NCBI GenBank assembly: GCA_012727835.1
Contig: JAAYGE010000106.1
Span: 1-23,875, forward strand
Length of the DNA: 23,875 bases
Source of the DNA: Bacillota bacterium
GTDB taxonomy: Bacteria; Bacillota_H; UBA994; UBA5500
Direction of reading: 5' to 3'
Below the pieces are notes generated by a model that saw nothing but the letters and a program-made list of their open reading frames with translations, was not told where the DNA came from and did not search any database. Position 1 is the first letter of the stretch. Every line of letters starts with the position of its first letter. The position numbers were made by a program, and so were the translations under genes. Below are positions 1-6,488 of this stretch, piece after piece.

Positions 1-102
1 AAATATGTGGTGAAGAAAGATAGGTTGACGAAGCACTACATGATTGTCAGCCGGAGCGATCCTCAAGACTTTCGTTATTCCGACAAAAGAATAGAAGAGT
101 AA
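1..102 (+). CDS. C-terminal fragment of an unidentified protein (5' end outside window)
   Basis: An open frame enters from the left edge in frame 1 and ends at a TAA at 100-102, giving 33 visible codons. The tail is charged and hydrophilic, rich in Lys, Arg and Asp, ends in Arg-Ile-Glu-Glu, and has no membrane segment. A GC-rich hairpin follows 10 nt after the stop, as expected for the 3' end of a gene. Too little is visible to name a family. Confidence 0.5.
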   Translation, partial: KYVVKKDRLTKHYMIVSRSDPQDFRYSDKRIEE

Positions 103-112
103 GTGCTATATA

Positions 113-145
113 AGGGGCTGTCGTGATAGTTTTGCGACAGCCCCT
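113..145 (+). terminator. GC-rich hairpin after the first gene, probable terminator
   Basis: An 11-bp perfect stem (AGGGGCTGTCG paired with CGACAGCCCCT) encloses an 11-nt loop. The downstream T run is weak (GGTGTTT), so this is a less typical intrinsic terminator. The same arm sequence recurs at 4451-4480. Confidence 0.5.
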
Positions 146-226
146 GGTGTTTACGGGCCTTGGTCACACTAGAGTGCCTGTAGCCAGCGACAACCCTAAG
201 TTAAACATTAGCTAAAAGGTTATATA

Positions 227-235
227 TGGTACAAT
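227..235 (+). promoter_or_regulatory. Extended -10 promoter for the first MFS gene
   Basis: TGGTACAAT matches an extended -10 element (TGn followed by a near-consensus TATAAT hexamer) 27 nt before the ATG. No convincing -35 hexamer lies at 16-18 bp, which is normal for extended -10 promoters. A GGGAGGGAG ribosome binding site precedes the start. Confidence 0.4.
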
Positions 236-261
236 TGATTTGATTAGATGGGAGGGAGAAT

Positions 262-1524
262 ATGCCGCAGCACCAAGAAGACCGTTTAATACATAATATC
301 CGCTGGAATAATATCAATGGTATTTTAAACACTCTTTCACAGAACATGTTAACGCCCTTTACCGGCATCTTTGCCATTAAACTAGGTGCCCCCGATAGCC
401 TAATAGCAGCCCTTTCCTCCTGGCCAGCTCTGGTAAGCCTCCTGACTATGATTCCGGGGGCGCGCCTGGTGGATCGCCATCCACGGCAAAAGCGCCTAGT
501 TGCCACTTTGATGCTGTTAAATCGCATCATTTTTTTGTTGCTAGCCTTATTGCCCTTTTTGGTGCGCGACCCCAGTCAGCGACCAATCGTTTTCGTGACC
601 ATGATGGCGTTAGCCAACATGCCCGGCTCACTGGCTACTATAGCTTGGCAATCCTTCATGGGTAAGGTTATTCCGCCCGCTGTGAGAGGCCGGGCTTTTG
701 CCACGCGTAATCAATTAATGAGCCTGTGTGGCATCGGTGCATCCCTTTTTGCCGGCTGGATGATGGATCGCCTGGCTTTCCCCATAGGGTTTCAGATAAT
801 GTTTTTTGTGGGCTTCATCCTCGCCCTGTTAGAAATCGCGGCCTTCTACCAAACGATTGAACCGGAGGCCGAATCCGAGCAAAAGGCAGCTAAGCCTCGC
901 AAATTTGCTTTTAGCGGAAAAGCCCTGCTGGCGGGAATTCGGTCTCACAGCAGCTACTGGCTTTTTGCCGGTGCCTCGCTGCTATTTCACTTTGGTTGGC
1001 AAATGGGCTGGCCTCTCTTCACGAAATACGAGGTGCAGGTGCTGGGCGCCACCACCACCTGGGTAAGCCTAATCGGAGTGTGTAACTCACTGAGTGGGGC
1101 GGCTGCCTATCCGGTCTGGGCAAAACTAGCGGAGCGCTATGGCAACCAGCGCATGCTAGCCCTTGCCACCCTGGGTATGGCCGTGCCCCCATTCTTATAC
1201 CTTTTCTGTACCCAGCTATGGATGCTGGCTGTATTATCCCTGATGATTGGTGTTTCGGTGGCAGGAACGGTGTTGCTGTTGCTTAACACCTTGTTAGAGT
1301 TATGCCCGGAAGAGGCACGGACCGAATATATCGCCTATCATAATACGGCCACCAACGCCACCGCGGTAGTAGCTCCTTATATCGGCATCTTTCTATCCAC
1401 AGTCAGCGGCATTCGCTGGGGCCTAATTGCCACGGCTATTGTCCGTGGTCTGGGGGCTCTAGCCTTGGCTTTAGTCTATAGAATGGGCCAACGGGTAAAA
1501 GAACACCCGGCAACTAAAGCATAG
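262..1524 (+). CDS. MFS transporter, 12 predicted membrane segments
   Basis: A 420-residue polytopic membrane protein of the usual length for the major facilitator superfamily. Hydrophobic segments alternate with short loops. A motif-A-like loop (residues about 70-80, PGARLVDRHPRQKR) follows the second helix, and a basic cytoplasmic loop near residues 205-220 separates the two six-helix halves, as in the family. The ATG is chosen because GGGAGGGAG lies just upstream. The gene is monocistronic, with its own promoter at 227-235 and a strong terminator at 1600-1639. The substrate cannot be told from sequence; small-molecule or drug efflux is the usual guess and is only an inference. Confidence 0.85.
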   Translation: MPQHQEDRLIHNIRWNNINGILNTLSQNMLTPFTGIFAIKLGAPDSLIAALSSWPALVSLLTMIPGARLVDRHPRQKRLVATLMLLNRIIFLLLALLPFLVRDPSQRPIVFVTMMALANMPGSLATIAWQSFMGKVIPPAVRGRAFATRNQLMSLCGIGASLFAGWMMDRLAFPIGFQIMFFVGFILALLEIAAFYQTIEPEAESEQKAAKPRKFAFSGKALLAGIRSHSSYWLFAGASLLFHFGWQMGWPLFTKYEVQVLGATTTWVSLIGVCNSLSGAAAYPVWAKLAERYGNQRMLALATLGMAVPPFLYLFCTQLWMLAVLSLMIGVSVAGTVLLLLNTLLELCPEEARTEYIAYHNTATNATAVVAPYIGIFLSTVSGIRWGLIATAIVRGLGALALALVYRMGQRVKEHPATKA

Positions 1525-1599
1525 CTCGAACAGTTACTACTGCGGCCGCTTGATAAGTGGGCCCACGGGCTATGCGCATGACCACCATATGAAAACAAC

Positions 1600-1639
1600 A
1601 TGGGCGTCGCTAAGAGCTTAGCGACGTCCATTGCTTTTT
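1600..1639 (+). terminator. Rho-independent terminator of the MFS gene
   Basis: A 14-bp stem (1600-1613 with 1618-1631, one G-U pair) has a GAGC tetraloop and is followed by TGCTTTTT. It lies 75 bp after the MFS stop. The rest of the gap (1640-1777) holds the tldD leader, with a GAAAGGAAGG ribosome binding site but no clear promoter. Confidence 0.8.
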
Positions 1640-1777
1640 CCATTTATTCGAACCAGCTATGGTCCTAAGGATATACCAATCCCTTAGCCAATTGGTGCAG
1701 GAGCCTGAACACCCCATACAGAATTTAACCATATTAGGGAAACTTAAGGAAAGGACTTGTAGAAAGGAAGGAAGAAC

Positions 1778-3160
1778 ATGAAGCAGTTGCTACAGAAGGC
1801 TTTGCAACTGGCGGCTGACCAAGTGGACTACTGTGAAATACGTTTTGAAGACAGCCAGGTTTTGAGCATTCGCTTTCAAGGCCGGGGCCTGGACCGCATC
1901 AACAATGATGTACTCTACGGCGGCAACGTGCGGGCTCTGAGTCGGGGCGGCTGGGGTTTTAGCTCCTTTAATGATCTGGGCGATTTGGAGCAAGCGCTAA
2001 TGGCTGCTTGCGAACAGGCCCGCTTTGCCGGTAGCAAAAAGCAGGAGGAAAGTAGGTTAGCCCCCGTGCCGATTGTGAACGATGAAGTGCGGCCCAACTA
2101 CACGCTGGACCCACAGACGGTGAGTCTGGACGAAAAAGTACGCATACTCACTCACTATAATGATCTTATTTTAGGCTATCACGAAGCTATCACGGCCGCG
2201 AGAATTGTCTACATTGAAAAAGTAACCGACCTCTATTTTGCTAACACTGAAGGCACTTATATCAGGCAAGAGAAGCTAGATATCGGTGCCAGTTTTGGGG
2301 CCACCGCCCGTCGAGGCGATATTACAGTACAGCAGCAGGTAGGCCGGGGTAGCTCCATCGGTTTTGATTGCATCCTCGGGGCCGATGAAGATATCAAAAA
2401 GGCTTGCCAGTTGGCCGTTGAACTTCTCGATGCCCCTCAGATTCAAGCCGGTGTTTATACCACCATTTGCGACCCGGCTTTAGCGGGACTCTTTGTACAC
2501 GAAGCCTTCGGCCACCTCAGCGAAGCCGATGATATTTACAAGAACCCGGAGTTGGCTAAAACCATGACCCTAGGACGGCGCCTGGGGCGTGACATCCTAA
2601 CGATTTATGATACCGGCGAATATGCGGCCGGCCGCGGCCATCTGGTCTACGATGACGAGGGGGTGGCCGCCGAACGCACCTACCTGATCAAGGATGGCAT
2701 CCTGGTGGGGCGCCTCCATACCCGGGAAACAGCGGCGGCCATGGGCGAGAAGCCTACCGGCAGTGCTCGCGCCATCACCTATGAATTTCCGCCCATCTGC
2801 CGTATGCGCAGTACCTGTATCGCCCCGGGAACGAGCACCTTTGAAGATATGATTAAGGATGTGAAGTTGGGCGTGTATGCGGTGGGCGCCATGGGAGGCG
2901 AGACCAATGGCGAAATGTTTACCTTCATGGCTAGCCACGGCTATATGATTCGGGATGGGAAACTGGCTGAACTGGTCAAAGACGTCAAGCTGATGGGCAA
3001 CGTATTTACGACCCTAGCCAACATCGACATGGTAGGGGACGATCTCCAGCCCGATGACAGTGCTGGTGGCTGTGGTAAGGCGGGACAGAGCCCCTTGGCC
3101 CCCGGTGCCGTCAGTCCCCATATCCGCATACAGAATGTGATCATTGGAGGTGCAAAATGA
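1778..3160 (+). CDS. tldD: TldD-family zinc metallopeptidase
   Basis: A 460-residue protein of normal TldD length. The zinc-site motif HEAFGH is present at residues 241-246 (HExxxH), followed by LSEAD. The C-terminal Gly-Gly-Cys-Gly-Lys segment around residue 430 corresponds to the conserved region supplying the third metal ligand in TldD. In characterised bacteria TldD forms a heterodimer with TldE (PmbA) that degrades unfolded peptides and processes some peptide natural products and antitoxins. The ATG is preceded by GAAAGGAAGGAAG. The stop overlaps the start of the next gene by 4 nt, so the two subunits are translationally coupled. All key motifs are intact and activity is expected. Confidence 0.93.
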   Translation: MKQLLQKALQLAADQVDYCEIRFEDSQVLSIRFQGRGLDRINNDVLYGGNVRALSRGGWGFSSFNDLGDLEQALMAACEQARFAGSKKQEESRLAPVPIVNDEVRPNYTLDPQTVSLDEKVRILTHYNDLILGYHEAITAARIVYIEKVTDLYFANTEGTYIRQEKLDIGASFGATARRGDITVQQQVGRGSSIGFDCILGADEDIKKACQLAVELLDAPQIQAGVYTTICDPALAGLFVHEAFGHLSEADDIYKNPELAKTMTLGRRLGRDILTIYDTGEYAAGRGHLVYDDEGVAAERTYLIKDGILVGRLHTRETAAAMGEKPTGSARAITYEFPPICRMRSTCIAPGTSTFEDMIKDVKLGVYAVGAMGGETNGEMFTFMASHGYMIRDGKLAELVKDVKLMGNVFTTLANIDMVGDDLQPDDSAGGCGKAGQSPLAPGAVSPHIRIQNVIIGGAK

Positions 3161-4440
3161 TGGGCGACCTGTTGCAAAGGCTGCCGGCGGGCGTACAAGG
3201 TGAATTGTTGACCAGCAGAAGCTCGGCCCTCAGCGTCACCTACGCTAACAGCGAGTTCGAAGATATTAAGAACAACAATAGCTACAAGGCTAGTTTGCGG
3301 GTTATCAAGGACGGTAAAATGGCGTTGGCCTCCAGCTCCAAACCGCAGGACGAACAACAGTTGGTGGAAAACGCACTGGCCATCGTCAAATTTGGCAATG
3401 AAGTGAAGCATTCCTTCCCCGGCCCCGCTTCTTGCCAGGAAGTTGCCCTGGTTGATCCGCTAATCAAAGAGATGGAGCTGCAAACTATGGTGGACATTGT
3501 GGAAGACCTGGTAGCCGCTGTAGTTGACTATGATAGCCGTATCAAAGTAATGGCGGGGGTAACGCGGCAGGAACAGACGGTTACACTTGTCAACACTGCC
3601 GGCTTCGCTGGAAGCTATCAAAAAACCGGCTGGTACTACTATTTAGGTGGGCATTTGGTACAAGGTGACGACATGCTCTGGATTTACGAGATGGTAGCCG
3701 GTTGTGATCTGAGGGAAAACTATGCTGTCCTTAAGGAGCAGGTAATCCAACATTTTGAGCGGGCCAAGACCATCGTACCCTTTAAGGCAGGCACCTATCC
3801 GGTGATCTTTGCTCCTAGCCAGGTGGGGTATTTGTTGGAACCCTTCTTGGCTTCCCTGAATGGTAAAGCCATTATGCGGGATATCTCGCCCTGGAAGGAT
3901 AAGCGGGGTGAACAGCTGCTGGATGAGCGCATCACCATTGTGGACGACGGCACTCTGCCCCTCTGTGCCTCCAGTGTGCCCTTCGATCGGGAAGGCATTC
4001 CCACTCGGCGCAATGTGCTTATTGAGCAGGGGATAATCCGGCAGGAAATTCTGGATCTGGAAAGCAGCGAAGCTTTAGGCCTAGAGTCTACCGGCAACGG
4101 CACCTTGTCTGGTCCACAGCCCCACCATGTAATCTTAACCCCGGGTATGGAAAGCGTGGAGAATACAATTAGGAGTATCGAGCGTGGGCTGATTATCTTC
4201 GATACCATGGGAGCTTGGGCTGGCAATCCCTATAGCGGCAACGTCAGCGGTACCATTTCCCTGGGCCTGTTGATCGAGAAGGGGGAAGTGGTGGGGCGAG
4301 TGAAAGACTGCATGTTCTCCATCAACTCCTTTAAGCACTTTAGGGATCATCTGATTGCCCTTAGCCTGGAGACGAAGGAGGACGGCTTTAGCACTTACCC
4401 CTACGTCACCCTAGACGATGTGGTGATTTCAACCCAGTAA
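3157..4440 (+). CDS. tldE: TldE/PmbA-family partner subunit of TldD
   Basis: A 427-residue protein matching the PmbA/TldE half of the pair: no HExxxH motif, and the family's C-terminal region with Gly-Asn-Pro-Tyr-Ser-Gly-Asn-Val-Ser-Gly near residue 355. TldE subunits lack their own metal site and form the closed chamber with TldD. The start overlaps the tldD stop (ATGA), with GGAGGTG 5 nt upstream inside the tldD end. A second ATG follows immediately, so the start could be one codon later. It is followed by a hairpin at 4451-4480. No obvious small substrate peptide gene lies next to the pair. Confidence 0.9.
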   Translation: MMGDLLQRLPAGVQGELLTSRSSALSVTYANSEFEDIKNNNSYKASLRVIKDGKMALASSSKPQDEQQLVENALAIVKFGNEVKHSFPGPASCQEVALVDPLIKEMELQTMVDIVEDLVAAVVDYDSRIKVMAGVTRQEQTVTLVNTAGFAGSYQKTGWYYYLGGHLVQGDDMLWIYEMVAGCDLRENYAVLKEQVIQHFERAKTIVPFKAGTYPVIFAPSQVGYLLEPFLASLNGKAIMRDISPWKDKRGEQLLDERITIVDDGTLPLCASSVPFDREGIPTRRNVLIEQGIIRQEILDLESSEALGLESTGNGTLSGPQPHHVILTPGMESVENTIRSIERGLIIFDTMGAWAGNPYSGNVSGTISLGLLIEKGEVVGRVKDCMFSINSFKHFRDHLIALSLETKEDGFSTYPYVTLDDVVISTQ

Positions 4441-4480
4441 AAACAAAAGGGGGCTGTCGCAACTGCTTTTGCGACAGCCC
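4441..4480 (-). terminator. Intrinsic terminator for the sigma operon, shared between converging units
   Basis: A 10-bp perfect stem GGGCTGTCGC/GCGACAGCCC (4451-4460 with 4471-4480) has a 10-nt loop. Read on the minus strand it is followed by CCTTTTGTTTTT, a good T tract, so it ends the minus-strand operon. It also sits 10 nt after the tldE stop and may act in both directions. The arms match the hairpin at 113-145. Confidence 0.7.
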
Positions 4481-4492
4481 GTGACTTTCGGG

Positions 4493-5317
4493 TTATCTAT
4501 GCTTCGCATCCTGCTCAGCGTAATATTCATTCAAGGTCCGATCGGCCTCGGCCACCCGTTCCACCAAACCTTCCTCATAAATGTCTTCATAGAGGAAATC
4601 TTGTACATTAACCCGAGGCCCGTTCACGTCCGGTTTACCATCTTCTCGCGGCCTGTTCAGGACAAAATCGATGGCGTAGAAACTAATCTTTTCCTTGTCC
4701 ATGATACGCCTTATGTCCAGCAGGATTTCGGCCGCCCTCTCCACAGTGACTGGCTCATCTTCTATGTAAAGCACAATATGGCCCGCCGTCTTTCCCAGTT
4801 CCATTACGTCATAGGCTTTGTCCAGCACCAGTTCCTCTTGCACTACCCCATACTGGGGTCCAAATTCTTTATGCTCGTAGTAAGGGGCAATTTCCCCATA
4901 ACTAATATAGCTGCGGTATGGGAAATCATCGCCGTCAAGAATGGTCTCCACAGCCTTCCTATACTCGCCAGTGATACGCTCTAGGGTATTGAATCTGTCG
5001 GCGACCCGATGTTCATAGTCATCGTAGCTAAGTTCTCCCCAGGGGGAGAGGCGAAGGGTAAAGTGGGTATCCACGCTGGTGGGCGACTTGACGTGCACAT
5101 AATAGCCTCCCGACTTAAAATCGTAACGGGCCTTCTCCAGTTCCAGATCAAGGTGCGGATAGGTGGCGGCCACATACCTCTTAGCCGCTCGATTGGCCAG
5201 CAGATGGGAGAGGGGGTTACCGACAAGACCGTTGGCAAACCATAGCAGGCCAGCTATGAGGGTAAAGGCCAGCAAGGCGGCCCCGATTTTCAGCATTCTT
5301 CTAGTTGATATGGACAT
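4493..5317 (-). CDS. YfjL-like membrane-anchored protein of unknown function
   Basis: A 274-residue protein with one N-terminal hydrophobic segment (residues about 10-29) and no signal cleavage site, so it is probably anchored with a soluble part outside the cell. The soluble part begins with a region resembling Bacillus YfjL-type proteins (Lys-Ser-Pro-Thr-Ser-Val-Asp-Thr-His-Phe near residues 76-85, then a Tyr-Asp-Asp-Tyr-Glu stretch). A charged C-terminal region follows. GGGAGG lies before the ATG. It overlaps the anti-sigma gene by 17 nt and is the third gene of the sigma/anti-sigma operon, so a role in the same envelope response is inferred. No enzymatic motif was seen. The YfjL assignment is from memory of the family and is moderate. 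Confidence 0.8.
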   Translation of the reverse strand: MSISTRRMLKIGAALLAFTLIAGLLWFANGLVGNPLSHLLANRAAKRYVAATYPHLDLELEKARYDFKSGGYYVHVKSPTSVDTHFTLRLSPWGELSYDDYEHRVADRFNTLERITGEYRKAVETILDGDDFPYRSYISYGEIAPYYEHKEFGPQYGVVQEELVLDKAYDVMELGKTAGHIVLYIEDEPVTVERAAEILLDIRRIMDKEKISFYAIDFVLNRPREDGKPDVNGPRVNVQDFLYEDIYEEGLVERVAEADRTLNEYYAEQDAKHR

Positions 5318-5849
5318 CGGTTTTATCCTCCCTTCTAAAGGCGAAAGCCAGTAGAAATGCTATTAGCGTTCCCAGGGCACACAGACCAGCGTAAAGCAGG
5401 CCCCAGAACAGTGGGCTGAGTAGAAGTTCCTGCAAATGCAAGTTGCCGCCGAACAAGTATTTAAGAAAATACCAAACATAGGCGAAGGGCAGCATAGCCA
5501 ACGGAACCAAATAGGATTTTTCCTTCAGCCAAACATACCCGAGGGCCCCTACCGTAGGCATGATGATAGAGTTGTAGAATACCAGGCTGCTGTCAGAAAG
5601 ACCAAATCCGATTAGAGCCCCCAATACTACCATGATACCGACGGTAAGAACCAACCGCCTCTTTATTTGCCCAAGTACCCTTTTTTCATCCAATGGCTGC
5701 TTCTTCAGGTCACCGTCCCCATATACCCGTCGACATTCGGCACATTGCTGTATGTGCTGCAGCACCGCCTGGTGGCTAGCACTGCTAGCCACATTATCTT
5801 TAACCAGCGGTATCAGGTCCTGGCAAATGGGGCAGGAGATCTCATTCAT
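5301..5849 (-). CDS. Zinc-finger (zf-HC2) membrane anti-sigma factor
   Basis: A 182-residue protein. The N-terminal part holds a zinc-binding anti-sigma motif: Cys6, Cys9, then His-Ile-Gln-Gln-Cys-Ala-Glu-Cys at residues 32-39 (HxxxCxxC). Such domains bind and hold ECF sigma factors. The C-terminal part has four hydrophobic segments (about 65-85, 88-110, 113-135 and 145-172), so the inhibitor is membrane-bound. Its start overlaps the sigma factor stop by 8 nt and its end overlaps the YfjL-like gene, as expected for a sigma/anti-sigma pair made in fixed ratio. What signal releases the sigma factor is unknown. Confidence 0.85.
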   Translation of the reverse strand: MNEISCPICQDLIPLVKDNVASSASHQAVLQHIQQCAECRRVYGDGDLKKQPLDEKRVLGQIKRRLVLTVGIMVVLGALIGFGLSDSSLVFYNSIIMPTVGALGYVWLKEKSYLVPLAMLPFAYVWYFLKYLFGGNLHLQELLLSPLFWGLLYAGLCALGTLIAFLLAFAFRREDKTDVHIN

Positions 5850-6342
5850 AGCTAACCCCCTCCTCGGCTAATGTGTCGCGAATTCTTTTTTTGGCCCTAT
5901 GCTCAATCACTCGGGCTGAGCTTTCGGAAATACCATGTTTCTGGGCAATCTCGAAGAAGGAGTACCCCTCGATGCGCATCAGCACGATATCTTTAGTGCG
6001 GGCCGGTTCCTTCTCCAGCAGTTGCCACATTCTTTGTACCAGCTCCCGCCGGATAACCCTATTCTCCAACTCCGATTCAGAACCCAGATATTGTTCCGCC
6101 AGAGCATCCAATGAAACATTAGGCCTTGCTTTCCGCAGGTGTTCATACCATTTATGCCGGGCAATAGAGAAGAGCCAGGTTTTAATATCCGAATCTCCTC
6201 TAAAGCGGGGCAAGGAGCTGATGGCACTAACGAAGGTATCGGAAAGTAGGTCCTCAGAAAGGAGGGAATCATGGGTTAAACTTAGGAGATAGGCATACAC
6301 GTCGTGCTTATATTCTTCGTATATACGTTTTATAACCAGCAC
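5842..6342 (-). CDS. ECF-type RNA polymerase sigma factor
   Basis: About 166 residues, the normal size of extracytoplasmic-function sigma factors. Region 2 is seen as Glu-Asp-Leu-Leu-Ser-Asp-Thr-Phe followed by FRGDSDIKTWLFSIARHKW. Region 4 is a C-terminal helix-turn-helix (Ser-Phe-Phe-Glu-Ile-Ala-Gln-Lys-His-Gly-Ile-Ser-Glu-Ser-Ser-Ala). An ATG exists at 6357, but the AAAGGAGGGG ribosome site lies inside that extension, so the GTG at 6342 is the more likely start; the spacing is somewhat short, so this is not certain. It is first in an operon with its zinc-finger anti-sigma factor and a YfjL-like protein. Autoregulation is typical of the class, and a weak ECF-like promoter lies at 6367-6390. 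Confidence 0.88.
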   Translation of the reverse strand: MLVIKRIYEEYKHDVYAYLLSLTHDSLLSEDLLSDTFVSAISSLPRFRGDSDIKTWLFSIARHKWYEHLRKARPNVSLDALAEQYLGSESELENRVIRRELVQRMWQLLEKEPARTKDIVLMRIEGYSFFEIAQKHGISESSARVIEHRAKKRIRDTLAEEGVSYE

Positions 6343-6366
6343 AACCCCTCCTTTCATTGTATTAGT

Positions 6367-6390
6367 GACATTTAAGCGCCTTTTGTTACA
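6367..6390 (-). promoter_or_regulatory. Possible ECF-type (self-recognised) promoter of the sigma operon
   Basis: On the minus strand TGTAAC (6385-6390) resembles the AAC-containing -35 element of ECF promoters, and GTC (6367-6369) lies 15 bp further on where the CGTC-like -10 would be. The spacing is 1-2 bp shorter than usual for the class, so this is a weak candidate. Confidence 0.25.
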
Positions 6391-6400
6391 CCTAATAATT

Positions 6401-6461
6401 AAAAAGCCGAAGGAGCTATGAAGGCACCGTCCATGTTACCGGTGCGCTATACTCCTTCGGC
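6401..6461 (-). terminator. Rho-independent terminator of the UPF0182 gene
   Basis: On the minus strand GCCGAAGGAG pairs with CTCCTTCGGC (6452-6461 with 6406-6415), with an inner GCACCG/CGGTGC stem, and is followed directly by TTTTTAATT. It lies 28 bp after the UPF0182 stop and separates that gene from the sigma operon downstream. Confidence 0.85.
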
Positions 6462-6488
6462 ATAGATAAGGTAACGTACCACTACCTG

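Noticed and set aside
1640..1777. Possible T-box or other riboswitch before tldD
   Set aside because: Short inverted repeats (CTAAGG/CCTTAG, ACCAAT/ATTGGT) occur, but there is no T-box signature and no terminator/antiterminator pair in the leader.
4469..4984. 171-codon plus-strand frame
   Set aside because: It lies antisense to the YfjL-like gene, begins in the terminator hairpin, and its peptide has no domain features.
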